Source of the DNA: JAUYMM01 sp049301455
GTDB taxonomy: Bacteria > Patescibacteriota > Microgenomatia > UBA8517
DNA: 64,000 bases
Reading direction: 5' to 3'
Assembly: GCA_049301455.1 (NCBI GenBank)
Contig: JBAQKY010000029.1
Coordinates: 1 to 64,000, forward strand
The number at the start of each line of letters is the position of its first letter. Positions within the stretch are counted from its first letter, which is position 1. The translations under genes and the position numbers were made by a program. The notes beneath the pieces were generated by a model. That model was not told the origin of the DNA. It worked only from the letters and a program-made list of their open reading frames with translations, and did no database searches. Below, piece after piece: positions 57,361 to 64,000 of the stretch.

Positions 57361-58503
57361 TTGAAAAGATTATTTTGGATATTATTCATTGTAGGTTTAA
57401 TTGCTGGTATTTACTTTGTTGTTAAAAATTATTTTCCTTCTGTTGTTTCAAATTTTATTCCAGTTAATAAAGAGGTTAAACAATTTTTTCCATTAGATAA
57501 CGAAACCCCTTCACCTTTTAAAATACCATCTGATTATAAAATGGATGTCTATGCAGATTTGAAAAATGATCTACCTCGTGTAATTGAGTTTGACGATAGT
57601 GGCAATATGATTGTTTCATTAACTTCTAAAGGTAAAATTGCAGTTTTAACTGATCGCGATTTGGATCTAAGATCTGAGAGTAAAACAGATATTTTAGTTG
57701 GACTTAACAAACCTCATGGAATAGCGTTAAACGGTAACTACTTATATGTTGCAGAAAGTGGAGGAGTGTTTAGGTATTTATATAATTCGAGAGACTTAAC
57801 AGTTGGTGAGAAGGAATTATTATTTACATTACCGGAAGATGGTAGACATTTTACTAGGACTATTCGTATCCATGACAATAAACTTTATACTTCGGTGGGT
57901 TCATCCTGTGATGTGTGTGTTGAAGAAAATAATTTTAGATCTTCGATCTTAGTTTCAGAACTAGATGGTAGCAGTTTAAGAGTATTCGCAAAAGGGCTTC
58001 GAAACACTGTATTTTTTGATTTTGATAGTCAAGGAAAAATGTGGGGTGCCGATATGGGGAGAGATATGTTGGGCGATAATTTACCTCCTGATGAAATAAA
58101 TATTATTGAAGACGGAAAAGATTATGGTTGGCCATATTGTTATGGTAGTCAGATTAAAGATACTAAATTTAATTCAGATAAAAGTATCACTTGTGAGGCA
58201 ACAGAACCACCAATTTATGAATTACCTGCACATTCTGCGCCATTGGGATTCATGTTTGATGGCTTTGGCAGTTTGTTTGTTGCACTTCATGGTTCTTGGA
58301 ATTCAAAAGTACCTGTGGGATATAAAGTCGTTAAGTTATCAACCTTTGCAGGTGGTGTTTCAGGCAGTCAAGATTTTATTAGTGGTTTTATCCAAGGTAA
58401 AGATAAAATACTGGGTAGGCCAGCAGGATTGACTCAGGACAAAAAAGGAAATATCTATGTTTCAGATGATAAAACAGGTTTAATATACGTTCTAGTAAAA
58501 TAA
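57361..58503 (+). CDS. PQQ-dependent sugar dehydrogenase-like protein
   Basis: 380 residues, starting at a TTG with no ATG nearby. Signal-anchor MKRLFWILFIVGLIAGIYFVV, then a six-bladed beta-propeller: NKPHGIALNGNYLYVAESGGVFRY, EDGRHFTRTIRIHDNKLYTSVGSSCDVC, KGLRNTVFFDFDSQGKMWGADMGRDMLGDNLPPDEINIIEDGKDYGWPYCYG and GHPxxx-type blade ends. It matches the soluble glucose/L-sorbosone dehydrogenase fold. A PQQ-making pathway is not visible here, so its cofactor and even activity are uncertain. Confidence 0.85.
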   Translation: MKRLFWILFIVGLIAGIYFVVKNYFPSVVSNFIPVNKEVKQFFPLDNETPSPFKIPSDYKMDVYADLKNDLPRVIEFDDSGNMIVSLTSKGKIAVLTDRDLDLRSESKTDILVGLNKPHGIALNGNYLYVAESGGVFRYLYNSRDLTVGEKELLFTLPEDGRHFTRTIRIHDNKLYTSVGSSCDVCVEENNFRSSILVSELDGSSLRVFAKGLRNTVFFDFDSQGKMWGADMGRDMLGDNLPPDEINIIEDGKDYGWPYCYGSQIKDTKFNSDKSITCEATEPPIYELPAHSAPLGFMFDGFGSLFVALHGSWNSKVPVGYKVVKLSTFAGGVSGSQDFISGFIQGKDKILGRPAGLTQDKKGNIYVSDDKTGLIYVLVK

Positions 58504-58506
58504 GAT

Positions 58507-59172
58507 CTAGTTCACCTTTCCTCTCGCGTCATGACATCTTTGTTTTGGGTCACTGCAAGTGTTTTGACATGTTTCGTCGTTTACGTATACATTTGGGCAG
58601 TCTGAAATTTCAGGGTCAACATAGACTTCACATGTACCGTTTGGCGCACATACATATTGTGATATGGACTCCTGTGGTGCAGGGGTTGCTGATTGCAGAC
58701 AGAATGGATTAAGTTTCTCATTTGGAGATGCTACTCCGTAGTTAAATTGGCAATCTGGGCCACAACCGTTTCTACACTCAATTTTATCAATTATTCTGTC
58801 TGCTAAATATTCAAGATTCGCATAAAGCTGGTATGACTTGGGACAATTGCTTGTTTCTGGTACATAAGTGTATGAGAGGCTGTTTGTAGGATCACATGGT
58901 ATTTTATCAATAAGCACTGTACTACCCTCTAAAAAACTATTTCCACAAGCTGGAATTGCAGTCGGGTAGCAGTTTTTATCTTGGTAGTATTCCTCAATCG
59001 ATTTTTTAATTCTATCAACGTGTGATTTTCTGACAGCATCTCTGGCTTTTGCAAGCTGTGTCGGACCATTAACAGCTGAAAAGATGGTGATAACACCAAT
59101 TATGGATAACACAACAAGAATCTCGACTAATGTAAAGGCTGCTATTTTAGATTTGATTTTATTGATTATCAC
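58507..59172 (-). CDS. type IV pilin-like protein (prepilin)
   Basis: 221 residues. The prepilin site is A-FTLVE (KIAAFTLVEILVVLSIIG), with A instead of G before the cleavage point, followed by the hydrophobic helix. The C-terminal half has 12 or more cysteines (CRNGCGPDCQF, CSDPKQRCHDARG), unusual for pilins and suggesting disulfides. Probably a surface fibre or pseudopilin subunit; no pilus assembly genes are in the window. Overlaps dgkA by 4 nt. Confidence 0.85.
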   Translation of the reverse strand: MIINKIKSKIAAFTLVEILVVLSIIGVITIFSAVNGPTQLAKARDAVRKSHVDRIKKSIEEYYQDKNCYPTAIPACGNSFLEGSTVLIDKIPCDPTNSLSYTYVPETSNCPKSYQLYANLEYLADRIIDKIECRNGCGPDCQFNYGVASPNEKLNPFCLQSATPAPQESISQYVCAPNGTCEVYVDPEISDCPNVYVNDETCQNTCSDPKQRCHDARGKVN

Positions 59173-59513
59173 AGTTTGCTAGCAAATAGGAGTATTCCGA
59201 TTATTACTGCTGAAAATGTAGAAAGTAGAACTGCTGCTGCAGAGATATCCTTAATCTGTCTTGCAGGTTCAGATATTTTTGTTGAATTTAAGTCAACCAA
59301 CTTTTCTGCTATGGTGTTTATCAGTTCTAAAATTATGACTGAGAAAATTGTAATAACTAAAATTGCAAATTCAACCTCATTAAATTCGAAGAAATAGGCA
59401 AAGATCAAAGCAATAACACCAAATAATAAATGGACACTTAAATTTGGTTCAGATTTTATTGCATCCTTCATTCCTTGGATTGCATATTTAAAACTTTGGT
59501 GCGTAGAATTCAT
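59169..59513 (-). CDS. dgkA: diacylglycerol/undecaprenol kinase (DgkA)
   Basis: 114 residues, three membrane helices. Motifs: FKYAIQGMKDAIKSEPNLSVHLLFG, VIILELINTIAEKLVDL (ExxNTxxE type) and KDISAAAVLLSTFSAVIIGI. In most bacteria outside Proteobacteria the substrate is undecaprenol. With the divergent PAP2 gene it makes a lipid-carrier recycling pair. Minus-strand TATACT (59528-59523) gives a near-leaderless message. Confidence 0.9.
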   Translation of the reverse strand: MNSTHQSFKYAIQGMKDAIKSEPNLSVHLLFGVIALIFAYFFEFNEVEFAILVITIFSVIILELINTIAEKLVDLNSTKISEPARQIKDISAAAVLLSTFSAVIIGILLFASKL

Positions 59514-59540
59514 GTCATTTCTAGTATATCATTAAATACG

Positions 59541-59993
59541 ATGATTACATTCTTGGCAAGTGTTTTAATTTGGTTAATGTTTTTTGGTCTAATAGTTTTA
59601 TGGGTGATTGATGGAAAAATCAAAAAGGAAACTGTAATCCATGCTGTATTCTCTTGTTTGATTGCCTATGCTGTTACTGAGTTAATTAAAACTTTTTTTC
59701 CTACACTTCGTCCATTCCAATTTGATGGTGCATTACCATTAACCTTAACTGTTCCAACTGATGGTGCTTTTCCATCAAGCCATTCAGCTGTTGGTTTTGC
59801 CTTAGCTGTCACAATTTTAAAACATGATAGGAAAGTTGGTATCCTTTATTTAATCATGGCAGGTTTGGTTGGAATTGCTCGTATTGTGGCTCATGTTCAT
59901 TATCCAATCGATATTATGGCTGGGGCTTTAATAGGTACAATAATTTCAGCATTGACATCTAGCAAACACTTTGTTAGACTGCTAAATCGATGA
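59541..59993 (+). CDS. PAP2-family phosphatase, probable undecaprenyl-diphosphatase
   Basis: 150 residues from the ATG at 59541; longer in-frame starts run into the dgkA promoter region. Phosphatase motifs: KTFFPTLRP (KxxxxxxRP), FPSSHSAVGFAL (PSGH-like) and RIVAHVHYPIDIMAGA (SRxxxxxHxxxD-like). Likely recycles undecaprenyl diphosphate for peptidoglycan synthesis. The stop overlaps the lon ATG by 4 nt (ATGA), so lon is translated with it. Confidence 0.88.
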   Translation: MITFLASVLIWLMFFGLIVLWVIDGKIKKETVIHAVFSCLIAYAVTELIKTFFPTLRPFQFDGALPLTLTVPTDGAFPSSHSAVGFALAVTILKHDRKVGILYLIMAGLVGIARIVAHVHYPIDIMAGALIGTIISALTSSKHFVRLLNR

Positions 59994-62356
59994 GAAGTGT
60001 ACCAATAATCGCAATCAGAGGATCGGTTGTTTTTCCTCACACAGACACCTTACTTTCTTTTGTAAGGCCTTCTTCAGTTACAGCAGCTGATAGTGCATTC
60101 CAAAAAGATAGGTTGGTTGCAATATTTACTCAAAAAGATTCAAGAATTTCTGACCCAGAAAAAGATGATTTGTATGAAATCGGAACATTAGCAACAATCA
60201 CACAGATGATGACTGTTGAAGATGGAACTCATGCTCTTGTTCGTGGCCAAGTTAGAGTAAAACTATCTGAAATAGTATCTGATGAACCATTTTTATATGG
60301 AAATGTAGAGGAATTACCAGATTTAACAGATAATTCCCCTGATGTTTTAGCATTGGCCAAAAATTTAAGAGAAAACTTCAGAAAAGCATTAACTTTAGGA
60401 AAGACTGTTGAAGTATTATCAGTTGTTAAATTAGTTTCTGAATCATCAAGTCCAATTGAATTAACGGATCAGATATCTTCTGTTTTAGATTTGAAATTAA
60501 ATCAACGTCAAAATCTCCTAGAAACTTTTCCGTTGCTTGAAAGAATGAAGAAAGTAAGCGAACTTCTAAACAAAGAGATTGGTGTCATGGAAATTGAAAA
60601 AACAATCTCCTCAAAAACTCAACAACAGTTTGATGAAATAATGAAGAAAAATATCTTAAGAGAAAAGAAAAAAGCGATTGATAAAGAATTGGGTGCAATT
60701 GATGGTGGTAATGATGAAGGTGAAGTCGCTTCAGAAGAAATTAAAGAATATAAAAAGAAAATTAGTGATGCCAAAATGCCAAAAGATGTTGAAGAAAAAG
60801 CATTAAAAGAACTTGGTAAGTTGGCTAAAATGAGTTCATTTAATCCTGAATCAGGGTTTTTAAGAAATTATTTGGACTGGCTTTGCGAAGTGCCATGGAG
60901 TGTTGTTACACCAAACAATGTTTCTATAACAAAAGCTGGAAAGATAATGGATAAAAGACATCATGGTTTGAAGAAAACAAAAGAAAGAATATTAGAATAT
61001 CTTTCTGTCATGAAGCTTTTGGAGGAAAGAAAACAAAAAGGAAAAGAAGATAATCAATATCAACCAACAATTCTTTGTTTCATTGGACCACCAGGTGTGG
61101 GTAAAACATCAATTGGAAAAGCAATTGCAGAAGCTATGGGAAGAAAATTTGCTAGAATTTCACTTGGTGGAATCAGAGATGAAGCTGAAATTAGAGGACA
61201 CAGAAGAACATATGTTGGGGCATTACCTGGAAGGATAATCCAAGGGATAAAACAGGCAGGTACAAGAAATCCTGTATTCATGCTTGATGAAATAGACAAA
61301 GTTGGATCAGACTTTAGAGGTGATCCAAGTTCTGCTCTTCTTGAAGCTTTAGACCCAGAACAAAACAAAGAATTTTCAGACCACTACTTAGAAGTCCCAT
61401 TTGATTTATCAGACGTTTTCTTCATAGCTACAGGAAATGTTTTAGATACAATCCCTCAAGCTTTGCGTGACAGAATGGAAGTTATCCAATTTGCAGGTTA
61501 TACAGAAGAAGAAAAGTTTGAAATTGCAAATCGATTTATCTGGCCAAAACAATTAAAGAATCATGGTTTGGAAAATATAAAAATATCAGATAAAGCATTA
61601 AAGGATGTTATATCAAGATACACAAGAGAGTCAGGCGTTCGTAACTTAGAAAGAAGTATCGCAACAATTCTTCGTAAAATTGCAAGGATGGTTGCAGAAA
61701 AGAAGAAATATCCAAAAACAGTTAAAGAATCACACATCAGAGAATACTTAGGACCACACAAGTATTCATCATTAATTGCTGAAAAGAAAAATGAGATTGG
61801 CATGTCAACAGGTCTTGCAGTTACATCAGTAGGTGGAGAAATACTATTTATTGAGGTTTCATTAATGCCAGGAAGAGGAAGACTTACATTAACAGGTCAA
61901 CTTGGAGATGTTATGAAAGAATCTGCACAAGCTGCATTTACTTGGGCTAGATCAAATTATAAATTGCTAGGATTAAAGGCTGATTTTTCATCAAAATTAG
62001 ATATTCACATCCATGTTCCAGAAGGTGCAGTTCCAAAAGATGGCCCATCTGCAGGAACATCAATTACTACAGCTTTGGTGTCTGCATTAACAAAGATTCC
62101 TACCAGAAGAGATACTGGTATGACAGGAGAAATATCACTTCGTGGCCATGTTATGGAAATTGGAGGAGTCAAAGAAAAAACAATTGCAGGTCATAGAGCA
62201 GGACTTAAAACAATAATTATTCCAAAAGATAATCAAAAAGATATGGTAGATGTACCTGATAAAGTTAAAAAGGATATTAATTTTGTCTTTGCAGAAAAAC
62301 TTGAAGATGTTTTAAAAGTAGCCCTCACCAAATGGCCAATAGTATCTAAGTCGTAA
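59990..62356 (+). CDS. lon: ATP-dependent protease Lon
   Basis: 788 residues, full length. LON substrate domain (about 1-190), coiled coil, AAA+ ATPase with Walker A GPPGVGKTS near residue 365, VFMLDEIDKVGSDFRGDPSSALLEALDPEQN, and sensor FIATGNVLDTIPQAL. The protease domain has GDVMKESAQAAFTW and the catalytic serine in PKDGPSAGTS, with the lysine in the GVKEKTIAGHRAG region. Degrades damaged and regulatory proteins. Its co-transcription with PAP2 is unusual. Confidence 0.96.
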   Translation: MRSVPIIAIRGSVVFPHTDTLLSFVRPSSVTAADSAFQKDRLVAIFTQKDSRISDPEKDDLYEIGTLATITQMMTVEDGTHALVRGQVRVKLSEIVSDEPFLYGNVEELPDLTDNSPDVLALAKNLRENFRKALTLGKTVEVLSVVKLVSESSSPIELTDQISSVLDLKLNQRQNLLETFPLLERMKKVSELLNKEIGVMEIEKTISSKTQQQFDEIMKKNILREKKKAIDKELGAIDGGNDEGEVASEEIKEYKKKISDAKMPKDVEEKALKELGKLAKMSSFNPESGFLRNYLDWLCEVPWSVVTPNNVSITKAGKIMDKRHHGLKKTKERILEYLSVMKLLEERKQKGKEDNQYQPTILCFIGPPGVGKTSIGKAIAEAMGRKFARISLGGIRDEAEIRGHRRTYVGALPGRIIQGIKQAGTRNPVFMLDEIDKVGSDFRGDPSSALLEALDPEQNKEFSDHYLEVPFDLSDVFFIATGNVLDTIPQALRDRMEVIQFAGYTEEEKFEIANRFIWPKQLKNHGLENIKISDKALKDVISRYTRESGVRNLERSIATILRKIARMVAEKKKYPKTVKESHIREYLGPHKYSSLIAEKKNEIGMSTGLAVTSVGGEILFIEVSLMPGRGRLTLTGQLGDVMKESAQAAFTWARSNYKLLGLKADFSSKLDIHIHVPEGAVPKDGPSAGTSITTALVSALTKIPTRRDTGMTGEISLRGHVMEIGGVKEKTIAGHRAGLKTIIIPKDNQKDMVDVPDKVKKDINFVFAEKLEDVLKVALTKWPIVSKS

Positions 62357-62382
62357 CAAATAAGTATTCAAAAGATATTGTG

Positions 62383-62409
62383 GCGATATCGCTAACCGAG
62401 TAATACAAT
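62383..62409 (+). promoter_or_regulatory. -10 and 10-bp palindrome of the EamA permease gene
   Basis: GCGATATCGC (62383-62392) is a perfect palindrome lying between a weak -35 position and TACAAT (62404-62409). The hexamer ends 6 nt before the ATG at 62416, the leaderless spacing. The palindrome could be a repressor site. Confidence 0.5.
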
Positions 62410-62415
62410 ACACGT

Positions 62416-63312
62416 ATGTGGTTTATATATGCAGTTGTACATGTTTTTCTCTTGGTTTTGGTTGTTTATACAGATGAACACCTAGCTACGAATAATAAAT
62501 TACCTAAAAAATTTGATATCCATACTAAGGTGGGAAGTGTTTTGATAATGTCGACACTAATGTGTTTTGTTGGAGCTATCCTACTATTCATTATATCGAG
62601 AGATTTTAAACTATCCGCCTCGGTCCTTGGATTGTCAGCAATATCAGCGGTAACAATGGTTTCTTATTGGGGATCGTATTTTTACCTCTTACAAGAATAT
62701 CCAGCTAATAAAGTTGGTCCGCTGTATCAACTTGGTTCGATTTGGCTATTAGTAATTGAGTTGCTGTTTGGTGGAAACATTACGATGATTGGATTAATGG
62801 GAATATTAACTTTGATATATGGCGCTATTATTTTAGATGCCGGTACATTCAAGTGGCAAATTCCTACAAAGCTGCTTAGAATCGGCCTTCCAGCGACCTC
62901 GTTGTGGGCTATAACATTGTTTTTGGTCAGGTATGCCTCAGGAGGTGGGTCGGTTGTCGCAATCTACTTTTGGCAGTTGGTATTTACAGGAATAATCGGG
63001 CTAATTTTATATATTTTTGTATCTAAATATAGAGAAGGTTTTAGATACAGAATAAAACATCAAGGGAAGTTGTTTGTGGGATTGAGTTTGGTAAATGAAA
63101 CATTTGCCGAAACATCGTATTTGTTTAGTTCATTGGCTGTTGCAATAGCACCTGTGGCTGCTTATGTTTCATCAATGATGGGTCTTCAGGGTGTATTTTT
63201 AATATTATTAATGTTTCTTTTCCCTCAAGGTGAAAGAGCAAAAGTAACTAAAATACAGGTAATTGCAGCAATCCTAATTGCAGTCGGTGTGTTATTGATT
63301 AGCTTAAAATGA
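62416..63312 (+). CDS. EamA/DMT-superfamily permease
   Basis: 298 residues, about ten membrane segments in two repeats. Typical features: GPLYQLGSIWLLVIELLFGGNITMIGLMGILTLIYGAIILD at the end of repeat one and APVAAYVSSMMGLQGVFLILLMFLFPQGERAKVTKIQVIAAILIAVGVLLI at the end of repeat two. Members export metabolites or drugs; the substrate cannot be seen. The N-terminus lacks a long leader, as expected for the family. Confidence 0.88.
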   Translation: MWFIYAVVHVFLLVLVVYTDEHLATNNKLPKKFDIHTKVGSVLIMSTLMCFVGAILLFIISRDFKLSASVLGLSAISAVTMVSYWGSYFYLLQEYPANKVGPLYQLGSIWLLVIELLFGGNITMIGLMGILTLIYGAIILDAGTFKWQIPTKLLRIGLPATSLWAITLFLVRYASGGGSVVAIYFWQLVFTGIIGLILYIFVSKYREGFRYRIKHQGKLFVGLSLVNETFAETSYLFSSLAVAIAPVAAYVSSMMGLQGVFLILLMFLFPQGERAKVTKIQVIAAILIAVGVLLISLK

Positions 63313-63340
63313 TCTCTTTAATTTAAATCTCAAGGTAGTT

Positions 63341-63370
63341 TTGGTCATTTGCTTCTGTAAATGGTAAAAT
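63341..63370 (+). promoter_or_regulatory. promoter of tRNA-Glu
   Basis: TTGGTC at 63341-63346, 18-nt spacer, TAAAAT at 63365-63370. The predicted RNA starts near 63377, 8 nt before the tRNA. Confidence 0.5.
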
Positions 63371-63384
63371 AACCCAATCACATT

Positions 63385-63458
63385 GGCCCCGTCGTCTAGT
63401 GGTCTAGGACACTTGGTTCTCATCCAAGAGATCATGAGTTCAAATCTCATCGGGGTCA
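63385..63458 (+). tRNA. tRNA-Glu, anticodon CUC
   Basis: Acceptor GGCCCCG/CGGGGTC with one G-U pair, discriminator A, D arm GTCTAGTGGTCTAGGAC, anticodon stem CTTGG/CCAAG with loop TTCTCAT (anticodon CUC, reads GAG), and T arm TGAGTTCAAATCTCA. 74 bases, no encoded CCA. GAG is rare in this AT-rich genome, so a UUC tRNA is expected elsewhere. A short T run (63461-63465) follows without a hairpin. Confidence 0.93.
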
Positions 63459-63604
63459 CATTTTTAAAGATGTATCGCAAAGTATAGTAAAACAACAAAA
63501 TACCTTCTTGAGTTAAAAACATTGTCAGACTGATGAATCATTTTATTGTGTCTCGATGTAATGTAATTTACACATTTATTAAAAATAATGTTATATTATT
63601 ATAA
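63459..63604. other. intergenic region between tRNA-Glu and the last gene
   Basis: 146 nt, AT-rich. Apart from the -10 of the last gene I see no RNA gene, ORF with a ribosome site, or repeat. Confidence 0.45.
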
Positions 63605-64000
63605 ATGCGTAAGAATATTGTCAAAATAGTTGGATATCTTTTTTTATTGACAACTTTGGTTATCGGTACCATAGTGCTTTTAAACCCCGACATCAAGTTT
63701 GATATTAGAGAAAAAGCTGCAGAGTTACTAAATCCATCATCTGGTAGTAAATTTGTATTTATTAATCATCCTCAACGAGATTTGACTGAAGAAGAAATGC
63801 AGTATATTGCGACCAACTATGACATTGCAGTTGTAGGCAATCAAAATAAGCCAATGACAACTGAGGCTAATCGTCTCAAACAATTAAACCCCTCACTTAA
63901 AGTGTATCTTTATTTCCCAACAAGTGTTCGCCAGGATGTAGCTACAAATTATGGTAATGATGTGTTCAAAGAAGAATGGTATCTACATAAACAAAATGGA
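63605..64000 (+). CDS. anchored protein, possible GHL15-type glycoside hydrolase (partial)
   Basis: The first 132 codons are in the window and run off the right edge. A signal-anchor helix (IVGYLFLLTTLVIGTIVLL, about 8-26) is followed by an alpha/beta region: LTEEEMQYIATNYDIAVVGNQ, RLKQLNPSLKVYLYFPTSV and EEWYLHKQNG. This resembles the start of the putative glycoside hydrolase family GHL15 (TIM barrel), but the catalytic end is not seen. TATTAT (63594-63599) lies 5 nt before the ATG, the leaderless spacing. Confidence 0.6.
   Translation, partial: MRKNIVKIVGYLFLLTTLVIGTIVLLNPDIKFDIREKAAELLNPSSGSKFVFINHPQRDLTEEEMQYIATNYDIAVVGNQNKPMTTEANRLKQLNPSLKVYLYFPTSVRQDVATNYGNDVFKEEWYLHKQNG

Noticed and set aside
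1..64000. CRISPR arrays, insertion sequences or prophage
   Set aside because: No direct-repeat array, transposase, integrase or structural phage gene was seen.
1..64000. Recoded UGA as glycine (as in Gracilibacteria/SR1)
   Set aside because: TGA ends genes such as secY, recX and the PAP2 gene at normal lengths, and no internal TGA is needed to complete any protein.

Overview
This AT-rich window looks like the chromosome of a Candidate Phyla Radiation (Patescibacteria) bacterium, most likely from the Microgenomates side. The evidence is: a complete S10/spc/alpha ribosomal-protein cluster with no rpmD (L30) gene between rpsE and rplO, which is a CPR hallmark; several minimised proteins (74-residue L15, L2 without its N-terminus, RNase Y without a membrane anchor, AspRS without the GAD insertion, endonuclease III without the Fe-S cluster motif); and small families common in CPR genomes (DUF5679, DUF5652, DUF4446, DUF3048). 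TGA acts as a normal stop (for example secY and the PAP2 gene), so this is not the recoded Gracilibacteria/SR1 code. The lineage is inferred from gene content, not from a tree.

Layout. 1-13.9 kb: ribosomal superoperon from the end of rplD through rplW...rpsE, rplO, secY, adk, map, infA, rpmJ, rpsM, rpsK, rpsD, then rpoA-rplQ-rplM-rpsI behind their own promoter and a perfect Shine-Dalgarno. 13.9-17.3 kb: MacA/MacB-type ABC exporter and a cupin. 17.3-25.1 kb: recA-recX, rny, HU, a three-gene ABC-2 exporter, miaA, an AI-2E/PerM permease. 25.2-25.5 kb: RNase P RNA. 25.5-34 kb: HNH protein, dtd, hydrolase, nth with a zinc-ribbon partner, DUF4446, DUF3048, a winged-helix regulator, secD-secF, CCA-adding enzyme. 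34-47 kb: an unknown protein with a twin-arginine-like segment, recJ, two small genes, aspS, D,D-carboxypeptidase, gltX and several CPR-type envelope proteins. 47-53.5 kb: DEAD-box helicase, DUF5652, GIY-YIG, dus, mltG and two cation antiporters. 53.6-57.3 kb: a 1101-residue KAP-family NTPase and tRNA-Gln(CUG). 57.3-64 kb: sugar dehydrogenase-like protein, pseudopilin, DgkA and PAP2 lipid-carrier enzymes, Lon, an EamA permease, tRNA-Glu(CUC), and the start of a possible glycoside hydrolase.

The strongest pattern not explained by gene calls is in the promoters. Many first genes of transcription units have a sigma70-like -10 hexamer ending only 5-7 nt before the start codon, often with a -35 hexamer 16-17 nt further upstream. 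This predicts leaderless mRNAs. A minority of genes (rpoA, the rny leader ORF, DUF5679, the 59-residue gene at 36.7 kb) instead have a clear Shine-Dalgarno. Two divergent genes at 44.95 kb appear to share one palindromic -10 (AGTATACT), with 7 nt to each start codon. Beside aspS, the opposite strand carries a leader with two mutually exclusive hairpins, the second a terminator-like stem with a U run. This is the best candidate for an undescribed regulatory RNA here.

Functionally the window is mainly housekeeping: translation, protein export (SecY, SecDF), tRNA maturation (RNase P, CCA enzyme, MiaA, Dus, Dtd) and peptidoglycan/lipid-carrier turnover (MltG, D,D-carboxypeptidase, DgkA, PAP2). 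The only clearly accessory-looking gene is the KAP NTPase. I see no CRISPR array, insertion sequence or prophage.
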